DNA of 64,000 nt from assembly GCF_020497125.1 (NCBI RefSeq), contig NC_059077.1:29959340-30023339 (forward strand). Reading direction: 5' to 3'. Numbering within the stretch: position 1 is the first letter of the stretch; each line of letters begins with the position of its first letter. Under the pieces are notes generated by a model, which did not search any database, was not told where the DNA came from, and saw nothing but the letters and a program-made list of their open reading frames with translations. Shown here piece by piece: positions 37,201-47,880 of this stretch. The DNA is from Mauremys mutica (taxonomy: Eukaryota; Chordata; Testudines; Geoemydidae). The position numbers and the translations under genes are program-made.

Positions 37201-37782
37201 AATCAGTATAGCCCAATGTATTTTTGTTAATATTATTTGTTTATTATCAGAGTCTGTGGGCCAGATGCTTATCTCCTTTACATAGACACAATGATTCTAG
37301 GTTGTGTTTGCCTCTAGATGAGTTTTGTCAGTAATTAATGGATATCTTTAATTACATTTAATTTCTAATCAAAAATATTTTTCTCAGTGTATTTCAGTAT
37401 GGTTCCTTTCAGCAAAAGCCTCAGGGTGCTTACCTTTGAGCATTAACCTAACCTGTGGAAATCATGTTCTGGCTATTAATGTGATTAATTACTAAGTAAG
37501 TGTACTACTTGACAAGTCCTTGCTACACAAATTGCATTACATGCTATGGCTTCACTCTGAATAAATAGGTGTTTGGCTCATTCCTAGAATACTCAGCCAT
37601 TGTTTATTGTTGCAGAAAGTATGGAATGGAATTTATTTGCATGTTATGAAACAACGGGCATGCTGTTGATTAATCACATTTCTATTTTCTCCTTTCAGAA
37701 GCAGACACCTCAGTCCACTTGCTCATGGATCAAGTTAAAATTCAAGTCTCTTTATAAGGACATATAAGCATCGATGATCAGA
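37201..37782. other. No gene seen
   Basis: AT-rich. A pyrimidine tract followed by AG at 37681-37699 resembles a splice acceptor, but the following sequence shows no supported exon. Confidence 0.4.
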
Positions 37783-37930
37783 GGGGTAGCTGTGTTAGTC
37801 TGTATCCACAAAAATAACAAGGAGTCCAGTAGCACCTTAAAGACTAACAGATTTATTTGGGCATAAGCTTTCGTGGGTAAAAAACCCACTTTTTCAGATG
37901 CCTGGAGACAGGAGGGAAACTATCCAAATG
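37783..37930 (+). repeat. Recognised but unnamed interspersed repeat
   Basis: GGGGTAGCTGTGTTAGTCTG, CAGTAGCACCTTAAAGACTA, TATTTGGGCATAAGCTTTCG and ACTTTTTCAGATGCCTGG form a widespread reptile repeat that I recall but cannot assign to a class. Non-coding. Confidence 0.65.
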
Positions 37931-37984
37931 AGACACAAGGAAACCATACAGCTGAAGTGCTGAAAGTGAGACCAAAATTGCAGA

Positions 37985-38080
37985 CTTGTTGACACACAAA
38001 CTCACACTAATTTAATAAAAAGTGTGTATTTAAACCACATTTACTTAACCAGTGCAAGTTTGTGTGTAGGCAAGGCCTTA
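37985..38080. repeat. Short MITE, about 96 bp
   Basis: The left end GTTGACACACAAACTCACAC and the right end (reverse complement TTGCCTACACACAAACTTGC) are inverted copies. The unit is little more than two terminal repeats joined through an A/T-rich middle. Confidence 0.65.
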
Positions 38081-38894
38081 AATATAACCTTTTATAATTC
38101 TCTCAATTAACCAGTTAATAGTAATTTGAAGGCTTATCTGTCCTGGGCAGGCATTCCATATTATCAATGGTAGACATATTGAATTTTAAATTATTTACTT
38201 TCATTTTCTCTTTTTTTTCCTGTGTCATATAAACCTACCTTTAATAAAGATCATAGGAATTGCTGGATGATGTTCAGGAACCATGCTAAAAGAAGGAAAT
38301 CAAGACTGAGGCCTCCCAAGGGCATAGGTGCTGGAACTAGGGGTGTGGGAGTGCTGCAGCACCCCATGACTTGATGACTTCCATTACATACAGGGTTTGT
38401 AGTTTGGTTCAATGGTTCTCAGGACCCCCACTATAAACATTGTTCCAGCACCCCTGCCTAGGGGTGCTGAGTGGGGATCTAGGTACCAACATGAATACCC
38501 ACTTGAAGGTGTAAGAACTGAGTCTCTGTGTAGCTCTGGCAGTTTCTGTGGAGCAGAGCAGGTTTTGTTCCCTTTCCCATTTAACCCCTTCACTCGCCAG
38601 CTCAGAGTGAGCCACAAACAGCCTGTCACCTGTCTCCCACTTCCTATAAGACCATGTTCGCACATGGTAAAAGGCCTCACTTTCACCTACTGAGACAGAA
38701 GTCAGGATTCTCCCGTTCAGGCTGTGTGTTTTAATGTCAACATTTAACTATGTTATGAAGGTTAGGAACTTTTATAAATGGATCAAGAAGAGCAGTTGCA
38801 GTGATTTTAAACCAATCCAAGTGGACCATAGGTAAGTGGTTGACACTTGTTTTATTGATGATACTATTTTCATCTGGGATTTTTTTTTTTAACT
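38081..38894. other. No gene seen
   Basis: Three mutually overlapping frames at 38384-38693 on both strands have no recognisable domain. Confidence 0.4.
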
Positions 38895-39095
38895 AAAATA
38901 GACCAGAAAAAGCTGTAGTGTGGACGCAGTTATATGGGTAAAAAGGCAATTTATATCAGTATAGCTCATTCTGCTTCTTGAACTGGAATAAACTGTTCAC
39001 TGTTATACTGGTATAACTGTATCCATGGAAAGGAGGTATGTTGCTTTAACTATACCAGTGTATAAATAGCAAAACTTTCTAGTGTAGCCTTCATT
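38895..39095. repeat. Probable hAT-like MITE
   Basis: GCTGTAGTGTGGACGCAGTT at the left and CTAGTGTAGCCTTCATTTTG at the right bracket repeated TATACTGGTATAACTG-like motifs. Related to the elements at 41821 and 42725. Ends are worn. Confidence 0.45.
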
Positions 39096-40469
39096 TTGAA
39101 GATATGGGAGAGACAATGACATAGCAGAAACAGAGACATTTTTATAAACATGAGTACAGGAGTATGGTATGGTTTAATGGTTAAAGCACAAAGCATTCCT
39201 TTTCCGGAACTTATTGCTTAGCATAGTGGGAGCAATAATATTTCCAAACTGACTTTTCTATTTGGACTCTGCAAACAGCAAAATATCTTTTTTTCTGACA
39301 TTTCACCTATCAGTGTGTGTGCAAGAGCTTATCTTCTTGTCAGAGGGAAACCAGCTCCACTCATCCTCTCCTGGATTCAGTCCTGTTTGGACAGAGAAAG
39401 CTATCAATCATGCAACCTAATCAGTGTATGCTACTCTTAGCAGCTGCGAGTGCTATCAGACTTGTCTCTCATGCATACTAATGTCATCATTTTATTAAAG
39501 TCTTTGAACAAATATGATACCTGGTGTAGACACTGAGAAACAGGACACAAGTCATCAGGGCTAATTATAATAAATGAGAGTGGTATATACTGTGGTCATG
39601 TGGTGAAAGTCCTTTAATCATTGTCCAATTTCTGGTTCCTCATGAAGAAACAATGGCACAAAGTTAATAAAAGGGATCCAAGCACACAAGTAACTCCATC
39701 TTCCCTTCAATAAATTATGACCAGTTTGATATTTCCCCCTGTAATTGCTGATACAGTATGTAAAATATTAATCAGCTGCTGCTTATACTTATCAGGCTGG
39801 ACAGCTGGGGAGCCCTTAACAAAAATGCTACTCCAAGATTCAGGTCATTTTCCAAAGATATCTCTGGGGACTTGTCTGAGTTGTTCAGAACTGCAGGGCA
39901 AATGGGATAAGACAGTAGAAATTAGAGTGATTTCATTGGTTAAGTCAGCTGAGAGAGGTGGCTTGCAGGCTGCACATTAATTCCTATGCTGCCTTCAGGT
40001 CTGTCAGCTAAAATTAATGACTCACTCCGAACTACAAAGGACTGTTTTGTGTGTGGTGCTATAGGACAAAATTGCTTTGCAAGGTCACTGTGCAAACACC
40101 CTATACTTCATTAACCTTTGACTGGACTAATCAGTGGTAAAAAATACAATCCAAACTCTGGCACACGATAAAAATACAGTAGGATTCAGTTATATTCAGG
40201 AGCCAGACTGAGAGAAATGGTCCTAATCTGAAATCCTGTCGAGTTGTGGGAGCTAAATTCTGTCCTCAAATAAACACTCCCAACTTCTGCTGGAGTCATA
40301 GGTAGTTGAATGTACTTACTTGAGACTGGAATAGGGCCCTCTGGTATTAATGTCATAAAAAATTCTTTAAAGTATTATTTCTGGATTAATTAACAAAATG
40401 GGCTTCTCTTTGGAAGCCTTTACTAATTTTCCAACCATCCAAAAAATTGGAGTCATACTGAATAACGGG
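39096..40469. other. No gene seen
   Basis: About 1.4 kb, AT-rich; the 87-codon frame at 39717-39980 has no domain. Confidence 0.4.
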
Positions 40470-40680
40470 GACTCAGTTCTTCATCTGCAAAATTAGGATA
40501 ATAATACTTCCTTTCTCTCACCTTTTGTCTGTCTTGTCTATTTAGTGTATAGCCTCTCTGGAGCTGGGATTTTCTCTTCCAGTGTGCATGTATGTACAGT
40601 GCCTAACACAATGGAACCTGATCTCATTCGAAGCCTCTAAGTGTAAATGCAGTACAAAGATTAATAATAATATCCATCGT
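40470..40680 (+). mobile_element. MIR-type SINE remnant
   Basis: CTTCATCTGCAAAATTAGGA starts the MIR-like part. GTGCCTAACACAATGGAACC and TCATTCGAAGCCTCTAAGTG give the 3' region, ending in AATAATAAT. Confidence 0.65.
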
Positions 40681-40684
40681 TCAT

Positions 40685-40870
40685 CTGAAGATCTTAAAGC
40701 ACTTTACCACATGAATCAAATCCAATAACACCCATGCGAGCTACAGTAAAAAAATATTATTATTCTCATTTTACAGATGGGAAAATTAAGGCATGGAGAG
40801 GCTAACCCACTTGCTCAGTATCGCATAGTGAATGAGTTGCAGAGCTGGGAACAGAAAGTAGAAGGTAATG
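40685..40870 (-). mobile_element. MIR SINE remnant, inverted
   Basis: Reverse-complement MIR: CTTAAAGCACTTTACCACAT, TTCTCATTTTACAGATGGGA, GGCTAACCCACTTGCTCAG. It abuts the direct copy at 40470-40680 tail to tail. Confidence 0.7.
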
Positions 40871-41820
40871 GTGACTAAATGAAGTTCTGAGAAGTGCATG
40901 GATTATACTGTAGGCAAGGAAAGCCAAAATGATGCATGTTTGTGTGTGGAGCATAGAGTTCTAGAACATAAAAATTACATTCCCTTCCTAAATAACACAT
41001 GAAATGTTAAGACTCCAGAACTGTACATAATTTGTTATAGAAATTAAATGTGTTGTTCAGTCTTATTGGCCAACACAGTGATTTTTAATGAGATATATCA
41101 TCAGTACTGGCACAAGTCTGGGACTCCCTATGTGGACAGCCATAGAGAAGAACAGAAGAGCAGAGTCTGACAAGAGCGGAGCAGGACCACACTCCTTGTA
41201 TTCAACTGGTATCTAAGCTCAAGACAATTAAATTAAAGTTAAAGGGAAAATCACCCCACTGGTCTGATCACCTTTTACCCAACTGCAAGCACTAGTGGGC
41301 ACTGATGGTAGTGTTGACTATTTGTTTTCATTTGCCCTGATTTCTAAATGTGGAAATTTATGAACAATCAATACATTGTTCTTAGGTTACTGATCTTGAC
41401 ATTCACTTTTTTGCTCTCTCCCAATTTTGTTTATGCGCTGTGGAATTTTGTATTGTCAATGCATATTTGCATTACAAGAGATAGCAGGAGAAAGCTGGAT
41501 GTGTGTGGTTCTGGATAGGGGACAGCTGTTGATACTTTGGAATGTGTGGTAAGCGCTAAGGAAGCGATTGAGGGTATCGGCAATGAGGAGGGGTTACATT
41601 TCCCTTTTGGGGTAAAATATGACTTGAGAAGGCTTATTTAGGGAAGGGGGAGAGAAGGTACTTTGCATCCCAGTACCCCACCCTAGTAGCCTGTGACCAA
41701 GACTTCCCTCCCAGTCTAATACTCTGCATGAAAATCAACAGTGATGGATAAGGATACCAGTGAGCTAAAAATTCCTCTCTTCCTTTGATGCACTTATTGC
41801 TGTTGTATCGGAATTCTTTA
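40871..41820. other. No gene seen
   Basis: Nothing recognised in about 950 bp. Confidence 0.4.
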
Positions 41821-41981
41821 AGCCTGGTCTACACACAGTTTATGTACTGATATAGTTATGTTTGTTAGGCATGTGACTTTTTACTGATATAAACCTGAGT
41901 GGGAATACAGTTACATAAGTATAAATGTTTTACTACTAGTGTAGCTTATTTCCCTTCCTATACAGGTGTAGACAAGCCCTA
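41821..41981. repeat. hAT-like MITE, about 160 bp
   Basis: The ends are AGCCTGGTCTACACACAG and AGGTGTAGACAAGCCCTA. The right end reverse-complemented begins TAGGGCTTGTCTACACCT, so the terminal repeats match well. The interior has ACTGATATAGTTATG and ACTGATATAAACCTG repeats. No transposase. Confidence 0.7.
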
Positions 41982-42724
41982 GCTCTCTTACAATCCTACC
42001 CCAAATACAACAGCACAGAAAAGTCCAGTTAAATTGATTGGTTTTAAATTTCACTCAAGCAAATTGTAATACTGTCTCTACTTTACATCATGTATAACAT
42101 TCTTGGCAGGTTTCCCACTGCAAAAATTACAACTAAGTGAACAGTGTTCATCCTGGCCTCTACAGGGAAGACCACTCATCTCAAGTTTCATAAGAACATG
42201 GCTAAAGCTTTGAGAAAATAATACATAAATTGGAATTTAACTCTAAACAAAATAGATATTGCACAGTTAAGTAAAATAGGAGAAAGGAGGAGAGAGAAGA
42301 TCAGTAGAATAAACATTAAACAAGAGAGTAAAGAGGAAGAGAGAAGAGAAGTTAAGGAGAAGAAAGTGTTCTTTGCCAGGAAAAGAGTAGTGACTTGATC
42401 TTTAGCCAGGGATGTCTGCCCATTACGACTTGGAAGACTGTTTATATGTTGTACCTTCAATTGTTTCTGAAACTCCATCTTAGAACTAGATTCTCTCTCA
42501 AATAGCAAAGGAATTGTGTGTGGCAGTGGGGAACAAGACAAAGTAGTTTAAAAAGGTGAAACTAGAGGAAAAAAGAGAGACTATACTTTCCTGAACAATA
42601 GGTGTTAATCAGAACTAAAGTCACAGGGAAGAAGAAAGAAATACAGCTTATAATAATAAAGTACTGAGTTCAGATTTATGCTGGAAACTTTTATCAGTAC
42701 AGTAATGTGGATTATGGTTGTGAT
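41982..42724. other. No gene seen
   Basis: The 117-codon minus frame at 42188-42541 is leucine/serine-rich with no recognisable domain, and probably reflects a purine-rich plus strand. Confidence 0.4.
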
Positions 42725-42935
42725 TTTTTACAACATCTCTATACCACCAAACAACCTAATGTAGACACCATTATACCATTATAGAAGCACCTTTGCTGGT
42801 ATAGCTTATTTTTCTAAGGGAAATGGTATAACCTATACTGGCCAAAGCCCTTTTTTCCTGGAATAAACTTTGTCTGCACTAGGAGGGTTTGCCAGAATAG
42901 CTATGACAATGAACTTTTCCTAGTGTGAGCCTAGT
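42725..42935. repeat. Probable MITE related to 38895 and 41821
   Basis: CCTAATGTAGACACCATTAT, GCTGGTATAGCTTATTTTTC, TTTGTCTGCACTAGGAGGG and TAGTGTGAGCCTAG have the motifs of the family, but the termini are not sharply inverted. Confidence 0.4.
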
Positions 42936-43374
42936 TTTACATATCTATATGTCTACCTGCTCATCATCTTGGTGTATATTATTGTAAATGGTAAAGTGCT
43001 CAATAAGGTTACAAATGTCATTGCACTCTGAAATTTAACAAATACTTCCAGTTAGTGAAATTTATGAATGAATAGTTCTGCCTTTCCTCAGAATGGATTC
43101 GTCTCTCTCATTGGATATGCGGACACATTCCACATATTAGGCATTCCTAAAATTCTACAGAAGATACAGACTTGGAGGGGCTACCATTTGAAATTTAAAT
43201 TAAACAGTTTCTTTTAAACAGTTTTATCGGAAGTCCAGCCATGAAACAGTTAATTATCTGTAACACCCATCTGTGGAAACAATAATAATAAAAGTACCGT
43301 GTTATTTTGTCAGCTAATTCAAGAGAGGTCTCTGGCTTCCACAGATATGGTAGTTCACATATTTGTATTATGGT

Positions 43375-43555
43375 AAAACTTACAGACCTGAACCAAGATC
43401 TGGACACCATTGTGCTAGCTACTATACAAACAAAGAGCCAGAGTCTAAAGAGACAAGACAGACAAAGGGTGGGAAAAATAAATATAATTAGCTCAATTTT
43501 TAGAGATGAAGAAGTGAAGTGGTCAGATTCCTTGCCTAAGGTCGCACACATGATC
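43375..43555 (-). mobile_element. Probable MIR-type SINE remnant
   Basis: The plus strand has GACACCATTGTGCTAGCTAC, TATACAAACAAAGAGCCAGA and CCTTGCCTAAGGTCGCACAC, in the order of a reverse-complement MIR 3' half and core. The open frames 43195-43557 and 43307-43588 overlap it. Confidence 0.5.
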
Positions 43556-45115
43556 ATTCCCCCTCACACACCTTCTCAGCTCCTCTAGGACCACTACAGT
43601 CTTCAGGGATGAAGAAGCTCCTATATTATTTAACTTCATCCTTCCTCTTTCCCCCGTCATATGACACCATGTGCAGGAGAGTCTGGAAATAACTGCCTCA
43701 TTCACTCTCTCTCACCCACTTCTCCACTCTGCAGTCCTTCTATTTGAAAAACAACTCCATGTGGACCCCAGAGTAGGTCAGCAGCAGCGGGGATGGAAGC
43801 TGAGACCTCTAAATCTTAAAGCATGGGCCTCTACTGCCTGAGGTAAAAGACCCAGCTCTGTTAATCAAGGCTATAACAGACTCATCAATCTTTACATATG
43901 TCTCAGTCCCACTGTTGCTATGATTGTGACACTCTCATTTATCAAAGATCAATTGTTATAGGAATCAAATCCTTCTTGTCTAGTGGCCTACAGACTCCAG
44001 TGTGGCTATTAGTGTAAATTGCACAGTACTTGGCTCTCATTTTTACAATAAAAGCTGCTCAGATTGCTAACATAAAATAGAATTTAATGCCCCAGTTATA
44101 ATTTTATGATCTCTCTGATTATTTCAATCATTTCTAATTCTGGACTGTTGTGGCTGAACTACAGTCAATATATTCAGAAACTACAGAATTATCTTCAGGG
44201 TTGGTAAAGAATACTCAGCTGTCGACAATAATGAACTGGAAATTCAAAACAACATTTTACTTCTAAATTAAAAATAGCTTTTAGTGGCAAATATTTCCAT
44301 AATTTCAGAGAAATTGTGAATGTTTACAGTATCTCTTTTTGTCTCTTAATGTAGGTTGGTCAAAAAGAATATGTCATTTCCTTTATTACATTATAGACTG
44401 GGTGAATTGGAGCATGGTTCATAAATTGCAATATGAGAAGTCATTTTGTCATTTTTATCTTAATTGACAAAATACTCAGTGGAAGGGTGTCTATATGTCC
44501 ATTGTTTAAGGCTACAGTACATTTTCCATATTGCTGTTTTTATAGGAATGACATATTTTGCCCAGTGCACAATTAAATCTATTGCAGAAGTTTAACGGCT
44601 TTTCTCATTATCACAGCAGCTGTCAGCCACAGGGTATATAACTGCAAATGTATCAGAATGTCAGAATAATGCCATTCATGCTGAATCTAAGCAATTCTGA
44701 TGCTGAGTGTTTTGAAATTTTATGCCGTGACTATGCAATAGGTGACAGAAGGACTTTTCATCTCTCCCAGAGCATCTGCAAACTTTTGCTCAGTGGAACT
44801 ATTCTTAGAGGTTTGATCCTACTTTTCAATTACAGAATCAAGCTTTTCTTGTTGGAAAGAATGTTCTTGTTACTCCGTGGAGGATAGATCTGTCAACTGC
44901 CATGGTAGTAAGTTGGTGTCTTGAGTGGAAAAAACCCAAATCTACTCTCCTTGTTTTTTGGCCAGATGTACATGATGTTTCAAGTCACAACCTGTGATTT
45001 GAATCTTTGTCCTTAGTGAGTCTTTGGTGAAGACCAACAGGAAAATACTGAACCTATTGCTAGTACCACACTTCTCAAATATTTACAGGGACATCACTCA
45101 TTTTAGTCACAAAGC
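43556..45115. other. No gene seen
   Basis: About 1.5 kb, AT-rich. The 79-codon frame at 44648-44887 shows no known domain. Confidence 0.4.
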
Positions 45116-45608
45116 TCCCTGCATTCCACACACAGATTGCCCTCACATTTACTGTTGAAATGTATTTACATCAGAAACAAAGAATCATGAAAGTAAGGTG
45201 TCCCGCTGTCTGGAATGGCTCATGACTGTGAGTGCCTGCCTCAGGGCACATTATCAAAAACAGGGCAGATACATCAAATTGGTGGTGTGTTCTATAATTC
45301 GATTTTACCAAGTCAGTAACAAATGTGAACTCCTGGATCACTATAACAGTCTTTCCATGGTGCCACAGATAGTCCCCTTGGACTCTCCAGTCTATCTTGC
45401 CACCCAGACAAACTGGACTTAGTGATAAATGTTCACTTACACCAAAAAAAAACCAAACCAAAACACACTTTATTCAGGGTGTAGCCAGTCCCAGGAGAAC
45501 AGTCACTTAGCTAATGCCTGCAGGCTTGGCAAGAGCTGGCACCTGGTCTGGTCCCTGCATTCCACACACACCTTGTGCCCTCACATTTACTGTTGAAAAT
45601 TATTTACA
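45116..45608. repeat. Direct 55-bp duplication bracketing a 380-bp insert
   Basis: TCCCTGCATTCCACACACA...CCCTCACATTTACTGTTGAA occurs at 45116-45170 and again at 45552-45608, with a few mismatches and indels and an offset of 436 bp. The enclosed stretch (GGAATGGCTCATGACTGTGA, CAGATAGTCCCCTTGGACTC, an A-rich run near 45445) looks like a piece of a dispersed repeat, possibly LTR-derived. Open frames at 45171-45461 and 45198-45422 are on opposite strands of this insert and have no domain. Confidence 0.55.
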
Positions 45609-46861
45609 GTAAGGAAAGTAAGATGGTAGTCATTTATATGAAAAGGAGAACGCTGACCTAATGTGAAGTGTAATAATTTGTGTCCCTCATTTTTAGCCTT
45701 TGTCACACATTGTGTCCTATATTTGGGCCTTGATAGGTTGAGAATTATGATCAGTAGAGATTATCACTGTCTACCTATAAGGGGCAGTGTAACAGTAGCT
45801 ACTAAGGAAACTATTGTGAGGCCTCTCCTCATGAAAGCATCTTTTGAGGCAGACACTTTTGTTAACTATTGACCTGTTTCTAATCTTCTGTTTTAATATT
45901 GTAATGGCAGCTCACTAACTATAAAATTTTAATTTCTGTATTTAATTTTTCTTGAATGTATCTGTGGAGACTAGAACATGAGAGAGATGGGTGTAGTTAA
46001 AATCTAAACAAATAATGTGAAATTTACTGAAAGCTGGAAGCTAGATTGTACTGACAAGATCCTGAGACCTTCAGAGGAGGGTTCCATGGTGGCATCACTA
46101 ATTCAGAAGATGGCCAGGTCAGTGTAATAGTGGGACAGAGAGTGGTTACTCTGTCACTCTGTGATCAGGACACTTTGAGGCTCAGAAGAGAGCAAAGCAG
46201 CTCATACAAACAAGTTCCATGCCTCCTCAACCTGGTTTCTGCAGATTCTGACCTGCCTACACCTCCAACCTCTTAGAGAGGGATTGCAGGATGTAGCCCC
46301 TGTTGAGAGACTTTTCTGGAAAACAGGAGGCCTCAGAATGGATGGAGTTTAGGAGGCTGATGTAGGAACCTGGGTTTCCACTGGGTCTCCTGTACTTGCA
46401 GGAGGGAAATGAGTGTCCAGGAACTGGTTATAGTTACTTTAGGAACTACTTGTACTGTAGTACATACAAGTTTCAGATAGAAAGTTGACAATGTCCTTTT
46501 AAAGTACGTAGAAATGACAATCATGGGATCATAATAAATATGCACATAATAATTAAATAATAATTATATCTAGCTTCTAATGGTCTCCTGACCCATAAAC
46601 ATTCTGAGCCCCTGAGGCTATTCAAGGGTTCCCTAACTGCACCACATTGAAAATGCCCTCCTAGAAGTTTTATTGCTGAGCATTTACCAGGGTAGAGATA
46701 AAGGAAGTTCTGTTGTACTCCTTTCATTATTGCCTGGCATCTGGCTCATACATTTCCTAAGTATACAAAGGGGTCCTTTGAATGCACTGTGCTGGAGATG
46801 ATGGTGGTTTTCTGCCTACTTGGAGAAGACTAATCCCACTCTCTCTCCCCCTCATGAGAAG
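45609..46861. other. No gene seen
   Basis: No exon or clear repeat recognised before the CR1 starting near 46862. Confidence 0.4.
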
Positions 46862-47179
46862 CTCCTTCTCTTCTTAAAGACAAAAAAGTCATTGCAGAGA
46901 AACTAAATGGATTCTTTGCTTCAGTCTTCACGGCTGAGGATGTTAGAGAGATTCCTAAACCTGAGCCGGCTTTTGTAGGTGACAAATCTGAGGAACTGTC
47001 ACAAATTGAAGTGTCACTAGAGGAGGTTTTGGAATTAATTGATAAACTTAACATTAACAAGTCACCGGGACCAAATGGCATTCACCCAAGAGTTCTGAAA
47101 GAACTCAAATGTGAAGGTGAGGAACTATTAACTATGGTTTGTAACCTATCCTTTATATCAGCTTCTGTGAGGCAGTGAT
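46862..47179 (+). mobile_element. CR1 LINE, segment 1 of 3 (start of the reverse transcriptase)
   Basis: The plus strand encodes IAEKLNGFFASVFTAED, then EVSLEEVLELIDKLNINKSP and GPNGIHPRVLKELK, the N-terminal part of the CR1 reverse-transcriptase domain. In intact CR1 this region follows the endonuclease and carries early fingers motifs. The element is truncated before this point. It continues after the SINE at 47367 and after the DNA transposon at 49498, so the three pieces are one insertion. Confidence 0.9.
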
Positions 47180-47366
47180 GGGGGAGGGATAGCTCAGTGG
47201 TTTGAGCATTGGCCTACTAAACCCAGGGTTGTGAGTTTAATCCTTGAGGGGGCCACTTAGGGATCTGGAGCAAAAATCAGTACTTGGTCCTGCTAGTGAA
47301 GGCAGGGGGGGCTGGACTCAATGACTTTTCAAGGTCCCTTCCAGTTGTAGGAGATTGGTATATCTC
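47180..47366 (+). mobile_element. tRNA-derived SINE nested in the CR1
   Basis: GGGATAGCTCAGTGGTTTGA opens with an A box (TAGCTCAGTGG at 47190), and a B-box-like GTGAGTTTAATCC lies near 47231. The tail (TCCTGCTAGTGAAGGCAGG, GACTTTTCAAGGTCCCTTCC, ending GATTGGTATATCTC) differs from that of the SINE at 29871. The CR1 reading is broken here, and a worn duplication (GGCAGTGAT on the left, CCAATATTA on the right) may be its target site. No gene is carried. Confidence 0.85.
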
Positions 47367-47639
47367 CAATATTAGAAGATAGCTAATGTAATACCAATAT
47401 TTAAAAAGGGCTCTAGAGGTGATCCCAGCAATTACAGACTGGTAAGTCTAATGTTAGTACCAGGCAAATTAGTTGAAACAATAGTAAAGAATAAAATTGT
47501 CAGACACATAGAAGAACATAAATTGTTGGGCAAAAGTCAACATTGTTTCTGTAAAGGGAAATCATGTCTTACTAATCTATTAGAGTTCTTTGAAGGGGTC
47601 AACAAACATGTGGATAAGGGGGATCCAGTGGACATAATA
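47367..47639 (+). mobile_element. CR1 LINE, segment 2 of 3
   Basis: The plus strand continues CR1 ORF2: DSWKIANVIPIFKKG-like sequence, SRGDPSNYRLVSLMLVPGKL, then a 75-codon frame (47451-47678) with ETIVKNKIVRHIEEH, GKSQHCFCKGKSCLTNLLEF and VDKGDPVDI. The frame runs straight into the left end of the DNA transposon. After the transposon the protein resumes with YLDFQKAFDQVPHQ, exactly as expected for a clean insertion. Confidence 0.9.
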
Positions 47640-47641
47640 TA

Positions 47642-47669
47642 CCGTATTTTCCGCACTATAAGGCGCACC
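47642..47669 (+). repeat. Left terminal inverted repeat of the pogo-like element
   Basis: 28 bp starting CCGTATTTTCCGCACTAT and ending GGCGCACC; the exact reverse complement is at 49470-49497. Preceded by the TA target site at 47640-47641. Confidence 0.95.
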
Positions 47670-47880
47670 GGATTATAAGGCGCAGTCTCAATTACAGGAT
47701 CTATTTCTGTACTTAACCCATACATAAGGCGCACCGTATTATAAGGCGCATGCTAAAACATACGGTCTACAAAAAAAGGTAACGGTGTTCATAGTGTAGT
47801 AAAAAGGTAACGGAAGCAAAACAGTGAGTTTAGTTGAACTTTATTCTACTATTTAACAGTACACTCACATTATTTTTTAA

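Noticed and set aside
37681..37760. Pyrimidine tract plus AG resembling a splice acceptor before a possible exon
   Set aside because: No matching donor, open frame of useful length or recognisable protein follows.
47190..47243. tRNA gene-like A and B boxes
   Set aside because: They belong to a tRNA-derived SINE. No acceptor stem or cloverleaf can be formed. The same holds for 29882-29945 and for the tRNA-like units at 32403, 32540 and 33210.
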